NCBI GenBank assembly: GCA_948474755.1
Contig: CAOLHI010001019.1
Location: 1-64,000, forward strand
Reading direction: 5' to 3'
Source: Ctenosaura bakeri
Lineage: Eukaryota; Chordata; Lepidosauria; Squamata; Iguanidae
Length of the DNA: 64,000 bases
Position numbers and translations under genes: made by a program
Part shown: positions 52,015 to 62,532 of the stretch, in pieces
Numbering within the stretch: position 1 is the first letter of the stretch
Layout of the letters: every line of letters begins with the position of its first letter
The notes under the pieces: model-generated
Told to the model about the DNA's origin: nothing
Seen by the model: only the letters and a program-made list of their open reading frames with translations
The model's database searches: none

Positions 52015-52878
52015 AATCATAGAATCATAGAATCATAGAATCATAGAATCATAGAATCATAGAAATGTAGCGTTGGAAGAGACCCCAGGGGCCATCCAGT
52101 CCAACCCCCTTCTGCCATGCAGGAACAGCCTCAAAGCACTCCCAACAGATGGCCATCCAGCCTCTCCTTAAAAACCTCCAAGGAAGGAGGATCAACTACA
52201 CTCCGAGGCAGCAGATTCCACTGCCGGACAGCCCTGACCGTCAGGAAGTCCTTCCTGAGGTTCAGGTGGAATCTCCTTTCCTGCAGCCTGAATCCATTGC
52301 TCCTTGTCCTGGTCTCTGGAGCAGCAGAAAACAAGCCCTCTCCTTCCTCTCCATGGCATCCCTTCAAATATTTAAACATGGCTCTCATGTCTCCTCTTAA
52401 CCTTCTCTTCTGCAGACTAAACATCCCCAGCTCTCTAAGTCGATCCTCAGAGGGCTTCATGGCTTCCAGGCCCCTCACCATTTTGGTCACCCCCCTCTGG
52501 ACTTGCTCCAGCTTGTCAATATCCCTCTTGAATTGGGGTACCCAGAACTGGACACAGTATTCAAGATGGGTCTAACCAGAGCAGAGTAGAGTGGTACCAG
52601 TACCTCCCTCGATCTAGACACCATACTCCTATTGATGCAACCGAGAATTGCGTTGGCTTTCTTGGCTGCTGCATCACACTGCTGACTCATGTTCAGCTTG
52701 TGGTCTATGAGGACTCCTAGATCCCTTTCACACGTACTGGTATCCAGCCACGTGTCCCCCATATTTCTGTATTCTGTTTTTTCTACCTAAGTGTAGGACC
52801 CTACACTTCTCTCTGTTGAATTTCATTTTGTTTGCCTTGGCCCAGCTCTCCAATCTATCCAGGTCATTTTGAATTTTG
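52015..52878 (-). mobile_element. CR1 LINE, long 3' part, reverse, with expanded 8-mer tail
   Basis: The tail at 52015-52062 is about six tandem ATAGAATC units, more than in other copies. The minus strand encodes [40 protein letters not shown] and the usual C-terminus. Frame changes occur at about 52487 and 52570. Confidence 0.96.
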
Positions 52879-53211
52879 AATTTAATATGTTTTGGAAGAG
52901 GCGCTGTGACTGCTTAGTGGTGAAAGAAATGGGTGATATTGGGGCAAAGAGCCAGGCCCACAGGGGAGCAAGTGAGACAAAGTTTTTTGGGTAGAAACTG
53001 GAGAGGCAGCACTGAAGCAGGCAGGGTAGTAATAATAATAATGTTTATTTATAATGCCCTCTACACCAAAGGGTGGAACATCAACACACACAATCAGAGA
53101 CAAAGACAATAATACAGAATTCCACAATATATGGAAAGAAATCCCCAACACCCCACCAAAAAAGTGAAAAAGGCAAACCTATGGCTTCCGTGCCAATGGA
53201 GCAGTGACTCT
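52879..53211. other. Low-copy sequence with a retroposon-like tail
   Basis: TAATAATAATAATGTTTATT at 53029 followed by ATAATGCCCTCTACACCAAA resembles a decayed retroposon end. No gene. Confidence 0.4.
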
Positions 53212-53362
53212 GGCCATTTCTGCACTAGCCTGTTATAGTGCAATGATTCCACTTTCAACATCCACTGGATTGCTGGCCCCTCCCGAAACTGCAAACCCCA
53301 GGATTCCAGAGGAGGTTGAAAGTGGAATCATCGTGCTATAACAGGCTAGTGTGGAAATGGTC
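53212..53362. mobile_element. Foldback MITE with a deleted loop
   Basis: GGCCATTTCTGCACTAGCCT at the left, AGGCTAGTGTGGAAATGGTC at the right. The left arm is shortened after CATCCACTGGATTGCTGG, so the arms are of unequal length. Confidence 0.9.
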
Positions 53363-53694
53363 TGTTTTGGGCTGTAATCCGACTGTTAAGGAAGTTGTCC
53401 AGTGTGCTGAGGTTATTTTGGAGGTTTCTGGTTCAGCACTTTGGATAGCTACCTTAAAGTTTATACTAAAAACCAGAGTGGATTCACTGCCCCTAACATA
53501 GCAGTCATCAGACAATCAGCGTGAATCGGTTGGCCACACTTACCAACACATTGCCTAGTGGGTGAAGCAGGAAGGCAGAGGCACAGATTGGGTGCCTGGT
53601 ATCACCGGACTGCTCATGTTGGGAGAACGTTCTAGACAGTGGAGTGAGTGAGGGTCCCAAGTGAAACTGACCACGACCCTCTCCTCCGGCCATC
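53363..53694. other. Low-copy sequence
   Basis: Nothing recognised. Confidence 0.4.
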
Positions 53695-54115
53695 AAGCCC
53701 TGAGAGAAAGAGGGATAAAAGGAAATCAGAAGTGGAGCTTGGAAAAGTTCCTTTTGGGAGTCTCCAACACTTAGAATCTCTAAGATTTTGGCCTTCAACA
53801 TCCAGAATCTTACAGCTCTGAAAGAAAGGGAGATAAAAGTGAAATACCATCAGAGCTGGGGCAAGTTCCAGAATCCCTGAGATCTTGATTTTAAACATCC
53901 ATCACTTCTCACTCTGGAGAGAAAGCAACGCAAAAGTGAGTCGACAGCACAGATTGGAAAACGTTCCTTTTTAAAATGATTGATCAAAGACACAAGTTCT
54001 GGGATTTAGGAATTCAGCAACCACAATCTCTACACCCTGGGAGGAAGCAAAATAGAAATGCTGCAACAGCAAAGCGTTTTTGGGACTCCAACACCTAGAA
54101 TCCCCTGTCAGAAGC
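53695..54115. repeat. Degenerate tandem repeat, period about 105-120 bp
   Basis: Units begin near 53699 (CTGAGAGAAAGAGGGATAAA), 53816 (CTCTGAAAGAAAGGGAGATA), 53915 (CACTCTGGAGAGAAAGCAAC) and 54034 (ACACCCTGGGAGGAAGCAAA). Each is followed by a TTGGAAAA-GTTCC or GGGGCAAGTTCC block and TCCAACAC-TAGAATC or AACATCCAGAATC. Divergence is high; unit borders are approximate. Confidence 0.65.
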
Positions 54116-54139
54116 TGATATCTTATGATTTCTTGTGAG

Positions 54140-54235
54140 ATAATAGAATCATAGAGTTTGAAGGGATCCCTGGGGTCATCCAGGCCAACCTCTTGCCAGG
54201 CAGGTATACCCAACTAAAGTCCTCCTATTTAAAAA
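54140..54235 (-). mobile_element. CR1 3' tail, reverse
   Basis: TAATAGAATCATAGAGTTTG, CCTGGGGTCATCCAGGCCAA to CTATTTAAAAATTTCCAACA. Diverged. Confidence 0.85.
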
Positions 54236-54254
54236 TTTCCAACAAAGGCAAGAG

Positions 54255-54810
54255 ATATAGAATCCTAGTGTTGGAAGAGATCCCAGGGGTCATCCAGTCC
54301 AACCCTCTTCTGGCAAGTAGAAAGACACAATCCAAGCCCTCTCTTTGACAGATGGACAACCAACCTCTGTTTGAAAGCCCCCAAAAGAAGGAGGAGACTC
54401 CACCTGTACTATTTGCCCATTTGTTCTAACAACAAGATGCGGGGGAGAGAGAATGCTGGTAATTTTCCAACACCGCCACACTTTCATGTCGTCAAACTGC
54501 TCTTTCTGTTTAGGTGGAGTCCTTTTTCCTGTTGTTTGAATCCATTGCTCCATAGAGTCCTAGTCTCTGGAGCAGCAGAAAACAAGCTTGCCCCATCTTC
54601 CATATGTCATCCCTCCAAATATTTAAACATGGCTATCATGCTCCCCCTTGTCCAAGCTAAACATCCCCAGCTCCCTAAGCCACCCCACATAGGGCTTCAT
54701 GGTTCCCAGGCCTTTGACCATTCTGCTTGCCCTCCTCTGGACGCATTCCAGCTTCTCGATATCCTTCCTGAATTGTGGGGCCCAGAAGTGGACACAGGAT
54801 TCCTTCAGAT
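54255..54810 (-). mobile_element. CR1 LINE 3' part, reverse, containing an LTR C fragment
   Basis: From ATATAGAATCCTAGTGTTGG to 54407, then 54473-54810 (CGCCACACTTTCATGTCGTC to AAGTGGACACAGGATTCCTT). The interruption is a 65-bp remnant of LTR C. Confidence 0.9.
54408..54472 (-). mobile_element. LTR family C, 5'-end fragment
   Basis: CTATTTGCCCATTTGTTCTA, then ACAAGATGCGGGGGAGAGAG and ending GGTAATTTTCCAACA: the first 65 bp of the LTR in minus orientation. The rest of the LTR is absent, so it was deleted after insertion. Confidence 0.85.
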
Positions 54811-54824
54811 GATGTCAAGGAGAG

Positions 54825-55050
54825 CCAACCCTGGTTGTGGCAGCCCATTGCACAGTAAAACAGCTCTTAACCACCAGGAGATTATATGCTACTGTTTAGG
54901 CTGAATCTCTTTTCCTGTCCTTTGAATCCATTGCATTAGGTCCTACCCTCTGGAGCAGCAGAAAACAAGCTGACTCCATCTCCCACCAAACGACAGCCCT
55001 TCAGATATTTGAAGATAGCTGTATCATATCACCTCTCAGTCTTCTCCTCC
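54825..55050 (-). mobile_element. CR1 fragment, reverse, second copy
   Basis: CAGCTCTTAACCACCAGGAG, TTTAGGCTGAATCTCTTTTC and GAGCAGCAGAAAACAAGCTG repeat a segment already covered by 54473-54810, so this is a separate insertion. Confidence 0.85.
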
Positions 55051-55196
55051 TCCTTTTTTTAGCTTCTGTCCTTTCAGTCCTTTCAATTATATTTGTCTTT
55101 CTGTTCATATGCCAACTTGAGTTCCAGTATTTGGGAAAACGGCCTTGCCTATGAAAACTCTGTGAAATCCATGGGGTCACTGCAAGTCAACAGGCA

Positions 55197-55420
55197 ACAG
55201 GTTTGTTCTCTGCTGTCCCAGAGGGTAGGATCAGGTCTCATGGTTTGAAGTTTACAGGAGAGTAGATTTTGATGGAACTTCTTGACAGTGAGAGCAGTTC
55301 AGCAATGAAACCAATTGCCTGGAGAGATGATGAGGTCTCCTTCTCTGGATGTCCTCAGAAAGAGGACCTGCTTGGGGACACTCTAGCTACAGATTCTGCC
55401 AGTGCCATCAGCCATTTCTA
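55197..55420 (+). mobile_element. Diverged CR1 3' fragment
   Basis: GTTTGTTCTCTGCTGTCCCA, GGTAGGATCAGGTCTCATGG and AACTTCTTGACAGTGAGAGC, as in 18230-18340. Confidence 0.82.
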
Positions 55421-55483
55421 GAATCATAGGATCCTGATATGTCTTGGAGATTTCCAGACTTTTTACCATCTTTGCCACCTTAG

Positions 55484-55610
55484 GGTCATTTCTGCACCAC
55501 ACTATTATAGTGCTATTATTCCACTTTCAACCTCCTGTGGAATTCTGGGGTGTGCCGTTTAGGGAGGGGCATTCAGAATTCTCAGCCAGAGAGCTCTTCG
55601 GCCTCCTCCC
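55484..55610. mobile_element. Left half of a foldback MITE
   Basis: GGTCATTTCTGCACCACACT through the arm to CTCAGCCAGAGAGCTCTTCG. No right arm is found in the next 500 bp. Confidence 0.82.
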
Positions 55611-56125
55611 CAATTCCCTTGCCTTTTGTCTCGGCACACGTTCTCCATCCCTGGGCAAAAGCCAATGAAATGAGGGGGGCACCACTATCTGAGAAGAAAG
55701 GCGTGTTTGTGCCTTCTTCCCCAATTCTCTGCACCCATCCAAAAGGCAAGGGAATGGGGAGAAGCATGCACACGCCTTCCTTCTCCATGTGCAGTGCACC
55801 CCTTCCAATCTTTTCTTTCTGCTTGGGTGTGAGGAAGGAAGGCACGCACACCTGGGCAAAAGGCAAGGCATGGGAGGAGGAGAATGTGGGGGAAGCATGT
55901 ATGCATCTCGTGAATAACCAAATTCACAAAGGTCAAACCCTTGTACATGGAGGGCGGACTTTATCTTCACAGCCCTCTTCCACCAGCTTCACAAAGCTAA
56001 ACCAAAGCTCTCAAGCTAGATAGAGGACAAGAGAAAGTGGAGCTGGGCTGGGGTCCTGTAAAAAAGTCTTTGTAAAAAGGAGCTTCTTTGCCAGAGGCTT
56101 TGCTAGCAGAGGGATGCCTGCAGCC
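55611..56125. other. Low-copy sequence with an inverted repeat
   Basis: TCCCCAATTCCCTTGCCTTT at about 55608 is complementary to AAAGGCAAGGGAATGGGGAG at about 55741; TGGGCAAAAG words recur at 55650 and 55853. It directly continues the half foldback MITE at 55484. No gene recognised. Confidence 0.45.
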
Positions 56126-56126
56126 T

Positions 56127-56177
<51 letters not shown>

Positions 56178-56391
56178 TATCCCGCCTCTCCATATGGATC
56201 GAGACGGCAAACAACTTACAAATAGCATGTATTTCGAAACATTTCTATACATGCCCCCAACAAGCTGGGTACTCATTTTACCAACCTGTGAAAGGATGGA
56301 AGGCTGAGTCAACCTTGGAGCCAGGCAGGATCGAACTCGCAACCTTGTGGCTTGCAGCACTGGCATTTAACCACTGCACCACCAGGGCTCC
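56126..56391 (-). mobile_element. tRNA-derived SINE with (TTTA)n tail, reverse
   Basis: (TTTA)n of about 13 units at 56127-56178, then TATCCCGCCTCTCCATATGG, GGCAGGATCGAACTCGCAAC and CCACTGCACCACCAGGGCTC. Nearly the same as 48319-48563. Confidence 0.94.
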
Positions 56392-56395
56392 CTTC

Positions 56396-56545
56396 TTGAA
56401 GGATGGTGGTCAAAACGGGACACAGGAGTCCAGGTGGGGTCCAACCAAAGCAGAACCAAGCGGCACTTTTGCTTCCCTCGATCTGGACCCTACGCTCCCA
56501 AAGATGCAGCCTAGAATTGTGTTGGCCTTTTTGCCTCCTTTGTGT
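56396..56545 (-). mobile_element. CR1 fragment, reverse
   Basis: GGTCAAAACGGGACACAGGA, CAGGTGGGGTCCAACCAAAG and GATGCAGCCTAGAATTGTGT. The neighbouring 3' part is missing, replaced by the SINE at 56126. Confidence 0.85.
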
Positions 56546-57661
56546 TCCCGCTGGTTGTCATTTCAGCGAAACCTATGTTAGGGTAAGGACAGGGCTCAGG
56601 TAACCTCAGCCTCTGGAAAACAGATCTGGACTCTTGTCTTAAAAAAAGGGAAAAAAAACTTAACAACGCTCTCCCTTTGTTCCTTTCTCAAAGACACATC
56701 ATTCCTTACCTCCTCCTGTCGTTTGAAGGCTCTGCGGGCACCTGGCCCCCATTCTGGTTTTGGAAATTTATATTTCTGAAAACAAAAAGACAAAAGAGAT
56801 CTGTTTGACCTCCCCACCAACTTCAAAAGTGGAAGACCTTCTACACAGGCGAGCTTTACAAGCGTCTTAACAACCCCAGCGATTATTCCTGAAAGGAAAG
56901 AAGCTGTTTTCTTGCTCCTAATCAACATGAATCTGGCGAGAGACCCAGGCGAGCATCTGGAGTTTTCCACATGTCAGCTAATGGCCATATCCTATTTTAC
57001 AATTGGAGGGTAAGTCCCAGCGCAGGCTCCCTCCGCCTGGCCCTTCTCTTTGTTAAGCTTCCAGCCCTCAGGTCTGGGCATTCTCCACTCCTTTTTAAAG
57101 GCCACTGGGGGAGTTCGGCACATCAACTTCTGTTCGTGGAACCGTCCCGCTGAGCCGTCCTCCGTGTGCGCCGCACAGAAGGGGGAAGAGGGCACGCTCC
57201 CAGATGGCTCCGGCTTTGGGGGTGAGCTCATTCTCAGTCCCAGAATAAACCTTCATTTATCTTCAAACCACAAGCGGAGACAAACTAAAGATGCTCATGA
57301 GCGGCTGAAATGTTTTCTCCACATGCTCTGGTAGCTTTTTCCAGGTAAGCTCTCTCCTCCAAACCACTGGAGAGGTCCGCCTCCCCCGCCCCGAAACTGA
57401 CTGCTGTGAGGAACAGACATCCAAGAGAAGAAGACAGCTTGGTTGAAAGCAAAGCTCCCATAACTATTCCTCCTCCTCCTCCACCACCACCCCCTAGTCA
57501 CCTTTTGTAACCCTTCCTTGGTGGCCTTCCAGCAGTGGTGCTACATTTCTGGCTCCCTGCTCAAAGTCTGGCCCTTAATTCTGGTCACAGATGCATCTGC
57601 TGCATTCTTTACCACGGCTATCCAAAGTGCAGTGAAACACAATTTGGGTTATAAACTTCTT
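56546..57661. other. Low-copy block, repeat-free
   Basis: About 1.1 kb. The minus frame 56596-56970 (124 codons) and plus frame 57050-57334 have no domain I recognise. 56860-57330 (ACATGTCAGCTAATGGCCAT; AAACCTTCATTTATCTTCAA) is a candidate for conserved non-coding DNA. Confidence 0.4.
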
Positions 57662-58783
57662 AGAATCATAGAATCCTAGAGTTCGAAAAGACACCAAAGG
57701 CCATCCAGTCCAACCCCATTCTACCATGCAGGAAGACACAATCCCACCCTTTGACAGCTTCTGGCCATCCAGCTTCTATTTAGAAACCTCCAGAGAAGGA
57801 GATTCCACCACATTCTTTTGAGACAGCGGCAGCAGATTCCACGGTCAAACTGCTCCTACACTCAGGAAGTTCTTCCTCTGCTTAGGTGGAATCTCTTCCC
57901 CTGTGTTACTTCCGGTATGGCACCCTGGGCGAGGACCCCCAGATATCATTTTTGATTTCAAATAATTCGACCTTAGCTGGACTGGCATGTAGCTACCACA
58001 CTCCACATGTTTGCGAGGTTCTCCGGACAAGCACGGACATGAGTGCGGCCGCTGATGGTTTTACATTCCAGACTCTTTTGAGGCCAGCAACCCCAGCCTT
58101 GCCTGCAGCTTCAGGGAACTTCCATCTGCAAACCTCACAATAGCCACACGGCTCTCAGCCGAGCTACTCTTTTATGTTGGGCCATCAATGTCCCGGCCAC
58201 GCTATTGTCTTCAAACGCAAATCCAATCATGTTAAACTTGACCTTTCCAAATCTTTTGTCCAGCGCCAAAACTCCTTTTGTTCTCCCCTGGTTTGCCATA
58301 GCCGGTAGGCACAAACTCCCCTATAAAAACCCCTCACTTCCAAACGGTCTTCGGACTACTGTGGACTTCCATCCTGCCTTGCTGCCAGTTGTCTAAAGAA
58401 CTCCCCTCAGCTCCCCACGCTGAGCTTTCTCTCCTGGAGCCCCGCTTCTCTCCAGGACTATGAGACAGGTCATATTGCCTTTCCGAACCAATCTCCGTTT
58501 CTATTTCTCAACTAGTTAGTTTATGTCTTGTCTTCCATGTTTCTTGCCTTTAATGAAATATTTTTGCTGCTTTAAAACCTTGTCTAGTTACTCTCTGGCC
58601 CGCCGCTGTATACATTGGGTTTAAGATCCTTGCAAAGTTACCCTGCCTCTTGCTAGCCAAGAGGGTGCTCCAGCTAATTTCCCCCCAATTGGTATTTTAT
58701 TTGGCAATTAGGGCGCCCCTCCCGGGACCCCCCAAAATACAGGGTAACTCCATGTCCTTGTCTCTGGAGCAGCAGAAAACAAG
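57662..58783 (-). mobile_element. CR1 3' part, reverse, split by LTR A
   Basis: 57662-57903 (AGAATCATAGAATCCTAGAG to GTGGAATCTCTTCCCCTG) and 58749-58783 (TCCATGTCCTTGTCTCTGGA to GAAAACAAGC) are consecutive parts of one CR1, with roughly 18 bp of CR1 missing at the junction. Confidence 0.88.
57904..58748 (+). mobile_element. Solo LTR, family A, inside CR1
   Basis: From TGTTACTTCCGGTATGGCAC to CAAAATACAGGGTAAC. TATAAAA is at 58322-58328; the poly(A) signal is altered to AATGAA near 58553. The last A of the usual ACA end and the TSD are not recognisable. Length 845 bp, very similar to 59304-60140. Confidence 0.92.
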
Positions 58784-58893
58784 CTGAGGCTGGATGGCTG
58801 ACTGTCAGGCATGCTCTGATAGTGTCTTCCTGCCTGGTAGAATAGGGTTGGACTGGATGGCCATTGGGGTCTCTTCCAACCCTGTGATTCTAT
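58784..58893 (+). mobile_element. CR1 3' tail, plus
   Basis: AGGCTGGATGGCTGACTGTC, TAGGGTTGGACTGGATGGCC and CTCTTCCAACCCTGTGATTC. Opposite orientation to the CR1 it touches. Confidence 0.88.
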
Positions 58894-59303
58894 CCATCAG
58901 TGCCTTCAGTGTACCACTTGATTCCCTAGGATTATGAAAACAGCAAGTACATGGGTGATTGTGCAATTTGTTGCACAATGCTGAGATTCAGCACAATGAT
59001 GGCATAGCCCAATCACCTCTTAACTAAGACAGTGTAGATTTACTCTATGCAGGCATGGTGTAGGATCTCCACTACAGAGCTTTCGCCTGGGAAAAGTGCA
59101 GTCAGCATCGGAAAACAAGTTTGCTCCGTCTTCATGCTATCTCTTCACAGATTTAAACATAATTTCATCACGTCACCCCTCCGTCTTCTCTTCTCCCACT
59201 GCCACGTACCTTGCCACGCACCATTGCCTTTTCTAATGGCCGTGTCTTCTGACGATATGACTAGCTAAGTTGGTGCATGTAAATTCCATTGATTCAGTGC
59301 ATC
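58894..59303. other. Low-copy sequence with a CR1 remnant
   Basis: 59093-59215 (GGAAAACAAGTTTGCTCCGT, TCCGTCTTCTCTTCTCCCAC) is a short reverse CR1 piece. The end (AATTCCATTGATTCAGTGCA) belongs to an old dispersed repeat whose other half (TACTCTGGTTGGGGC) lies after the LTR at 60145. Confidence 0.5.
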
Positions 59304-60140
59304 TGTTACTTCTGGTATGGCATCTTGGGTGAGGACCTCCAAGATATCATTTTGATATCCTCTAATTTGGCCTGAGCTGGACTGGCTTATAGTGACCACT
59401 CTCCACATGTTTGCGAGGTCCTCTGGTCAAGCATGGACATGAGTGCGGCCACTAATGGTTTTACATTCCAGATTCTATTGAGGCCAGCAGATTAAACTCC
59501 GCTCCCTGCTTCAGGGGACTTCCAGCCGCAAACTCCACAATAGCTGCCTGGCTCTCAGCCGAGCTACTCTTTTATGTTGGGTCATCAGCGTCCCGGCCAC
59601 GCTATTGTCTTCAAACGCAAATCCAACCATGTTAAACTTGACCTTTCCAAATCCTTTGTCCAGCACCAAAATTCCTTTTGTCCTCCCCGGGGTTGCCATA
59701 GCCGAGAGGCACAAACTCCCCTATAAAAACCCGTCACTTTCAAACGGTCTTCGGACCACTCTGGACTGCCATCCCACCTTGCTGCCGGTTGTCTAAGGGA
59801 CTCCCCTCAGCGCCCCAGGCTGAGCTTTCTTCCCCAGAACCCCGCTCTTCTCCAGGACTACGAGACAGGTCGTATTGCCTTTCCCGAACAAACCTCCGTT
59901 TCTATTTTTCAGCTAGTTAGTTTATGTCTCACCTTTCGTGTTTCTTGCCTTTAATAAAATATTGTTTGTTGCTTTGAGACCTTGACTAGCTGCTCTCTGA
60001 ACCGCCGCTGTATACATTGGGTTTAAAGATCCTTGCAGAGTTACCCTGCCTCTTGCTAGCCAAAAGAGTGTTCCAGCTGATTATCCCCAATTTGGTATTT
60101 TATTTGGCAATCTGGGCGCCCCTCCTGGAACCTCCCAACA
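59304..60140 (+). mobile_element. Solo LTR, family A, TSD CATC
   Basis: 837 bp from TGTTACTTCTGGTATGGCAT to AACCTCCCAACA. TATAAAA at 59722-59728; AATAAA at 59953-59958. CATC at 59300-59303 and 60141-60144. It is a separate event from the LTR at 57904, because each has its own host sequence. Confidence 0.94.
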
Positions 60141-60310
60141 CATCTACTCTGGTTGGGGCGAGCCGTAGGAACTGGTCCTCCATTTTAAAATAGTGGGCTC
60201 TATCCCATAATTAGTCCTGAATAGCTCAGAGGCATTAAACTGGTTATATTCACCTCTGTATTGATTCGTCCTTCAACCACTGACTCAATGGATCCTCTCT
60301 CGATGGGTTA

Positions 60311-61552
60311 CAGACAGCCTTTCACATTTGCAGGTTTCACTTTTGCAGATCTGATTATTCACGGATGCTTTGCTGTCCCCTCTGCTGCCTCATTGGGCCA
60401 TTTTTAATAGGGACTGAAAGCCTCGTGAGACTGAGAAACTGCAAACGAGGCTTGTAATTCCCCTTTTAAAATACACCTGAGGACCGGATCAAAATTCAAA
60501 ATGACCTGGATAGATTGGAGAGCTGGGCCAAGGCGAACAAAATAAAATTCAACAGGGAGAAGTGTAAGGTCCTACACTTAGGTAGAAAAAATGGAATACA
60601 GAAATATAGGATGGGGGACACGTGGCTGGATAGCAGTACGTGTGAAAGGGATCTAGGAGTCTTCATAGACCACAAGCTGAACATGAGTCAGCAGTGTGAT
60701 GCGGCAGCCAAGAAAACCAATACAATTCTCGGCTGCATCAATAGGAGTCTGGTGTCTAGATCGAGGGAGGTACTGGTACCACTCTACTCTGCTTTGGTTA
60801 GACCTCATCTTGAATCCTGTGTCCAGTTCTGGGTACCCCAATTCAAGAAGGACATGGTCAAGCTGGAGCAAGTCCAGAGGAGGGCAAACAAAATGGTGAG
60901 GGGCCTGGAAGCCATGAAGCCCTATGAGGATAGGCTTAGGGAGCTGGGTATGTTTGGTCTGCAGAAGAGAAGGTGAAAAGGGGACATGAGAGCCATGCTT
61001 AAATATTTGAAGGGATGCCATGTAGAGGAAGGAGAGGGCTTGTTTTCTGCTGCTCCAGAGACCAGGACAAGGAGCAATGGATTCAAGCTGCAGGAAAGGA
61101 GATTCCACCTGAACCCCAGGAAGAACTTCCTGACAGTCAGGGCTGTCCGGCAGTGGAATCTGCTGCCTCGGAGTGTAGTGGAGGCTCCTTCCTTGGAGGT
61201 TTTTAAGCAGAGGCTGGATGGCCATCTGTCGGGAGTGCTTTGAGGGTGTTCCTGCATGGCAGGGGGTTGGACTGGATGGCCCCTGGGGTCTCTTCCAACT
61301 CCACATTTCTATGATTCTATGATTCTATGTGTGGGGCGGCCGTGGAGGTGGCCGTAAGCCCCACCAACCCCCTACTTCTGCCTGGTGAAGGAACCCTAAT
61401 GCCTCAAAGGAATCCATGGTGGGTTGAATATGCTGATCATACTTTTTTTGTGCGTTAAATATGGTTTGGGAGAGCCTAGAGTTATTCATGTTTTTTTTCA
61501 CTTTCACGGGGGTCCTGTGCCCCTAATCCTAGCAAATGGGCAGGGATGACTG
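60311..61552. mobile_element. Mariner/Tigger-like DNA element split by CR1; TSD TA
   Basis: Left end CAGACAGCCTTTCACATTTG (60311 on), right end GCAAATGGGCAGGGATGACT then G at 61552. The ends are imperfect inverted repeats (CAG-CA-CC-T--CATTTGC). TA lies on both sides (60309-60310, 61553-61554). Excluding the CR1 it is about 390 bp, with no transposase frame. Confidence 0.62.
60479..61329 (+). mobile_element. CR1 LINE, longest copy, RT C-terminus with one in-frame stop
   Basis: It encodes [73 protein letters not shown] and [24 protein letters not shown] follows LQKRR at about 60974-60976, and the same frame reopens as [20 protein letters not shown] through [12 protein letters not shown]. The tail is CTATGATTCTATGATTCTAT. 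Only about 270 codons of ORF2 remain. Confidence 0.97.
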
Positions 61553-61554
61553 TA

Positions 61555-62530
61555 TATTCCACCTCTGCCCCTAAGGATGGGGATGTCAACCTCCCCCACA
61601 CCTGCTTACTTCCATAATTTCTCCAACTGGTTTTTAAAAGGGCCATTAAGAGAAATGGCCAGTGGCCATCTTCTAAATCATCCTTGAGGGTGTTTTGGAC
61701 TTCAAGAGAAATCATTTTGTGGCCAAGGATGAGAGCTCTTTGGTTGCTGCTATCTCCACGGTGTGTTTGAAAGATGTCTCTTGGTTGCTTTCTACCACCT
61801 CCAGTATTGACTGCTGTGAAGCTGCAGGCAGACAGGTTAGAAGCCTCAAATAAATCAAACCAATGAGAGAAAGATTGATCTCCTCCACACATCTGAACAT
61901 GTCGTCATAATTTGGTCCTCTGTCCTCCTTTGCATCTCTCAGAAAAGAAATGGATGGAGGATGAAGCAGGTGGAAGATTTGCAGCTTTGCTTTTTTCATC
62001 TGTCCCAGATGTTCTGCAGATGTAGACGTCTTGCAATCCAGCTGAGCCTTCCCATTGCAGGGCCTTCCAACCTTAGATTTCTTGCTCTGGGAAAAAATGG
62101 AGGAAAAAGTTTTGCTCCAAAAGTTCCTGTGCCACATCCTGGACTGGAATCCTGTTGGTGACCTATACACACAAGAGTTCCCTAATATGAATAGTAAGCT
62201 GGGTTTGACAGTGCAGATTGCTAGGGTGCCTAGGTGCATACCCCCGGGCACGTGCAGAGTGCAAAAATAAGTAGCAGTGCTAAACCACTGCCAGCTGCTC
62301 CAGTCTGGAAAAACAGCCACACAAACTTGTTGCATCTAGGCTAAGTGCAGTTTATTAAGGCAAAGCACAAGAGAAGCACAGTGCTTCAGACAGCATGTCG
62401 AGAAGCAAAAAAACAACCCCGGTACAAAATACAAGAGACATGGAACAGGGGCAAATGGAAAGGTAAGGGTCCCAGCACCTTAAAGACTTTTAAGGGCTTG
62501 GCCACTCCCAGATGTACATGGGGTGATCCA
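61555..62530. other. Low-copy sequence with an unidentified 207-codon open frame (minus)
   Basis: The minus-strand frame 61712-62335 is open for 207 codons and is not CR1. It contains KSKVGRPCNGKAQL, PNYDDMFRCVEEINL and SILEVVESNQETSFKHTV; I do not recognise a domain. Upstream on minus, AATAAACTGCACTTAG (plus 62347-62362) could be a poly(A) signal of an LTR-like segment. A decayed element or chance frame is more likely than a gene. Confidence 0.3.
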
Positions 62531-62532
62531 AT

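Noticed and set aside
52015..52062. Short tandem 8-mers as a CRISPR-like or telomere-like array
   Set aside because: ATAGAATC units are the CR1 3' tail; there are no spacers and the downstream CR1 body is contiguous.
57904..60140. LTR pair of one provirus
   Set aside because: The intervening DNA is CR1 and low-copy sequence, the second LTR has its own TSD, and the first lies within a CR1 that continues on both sides.
60653..61306. 217-codon minus-strand frame
   Set aside because: It is the antisense shadow of the CR1 copy at 60479-61329.
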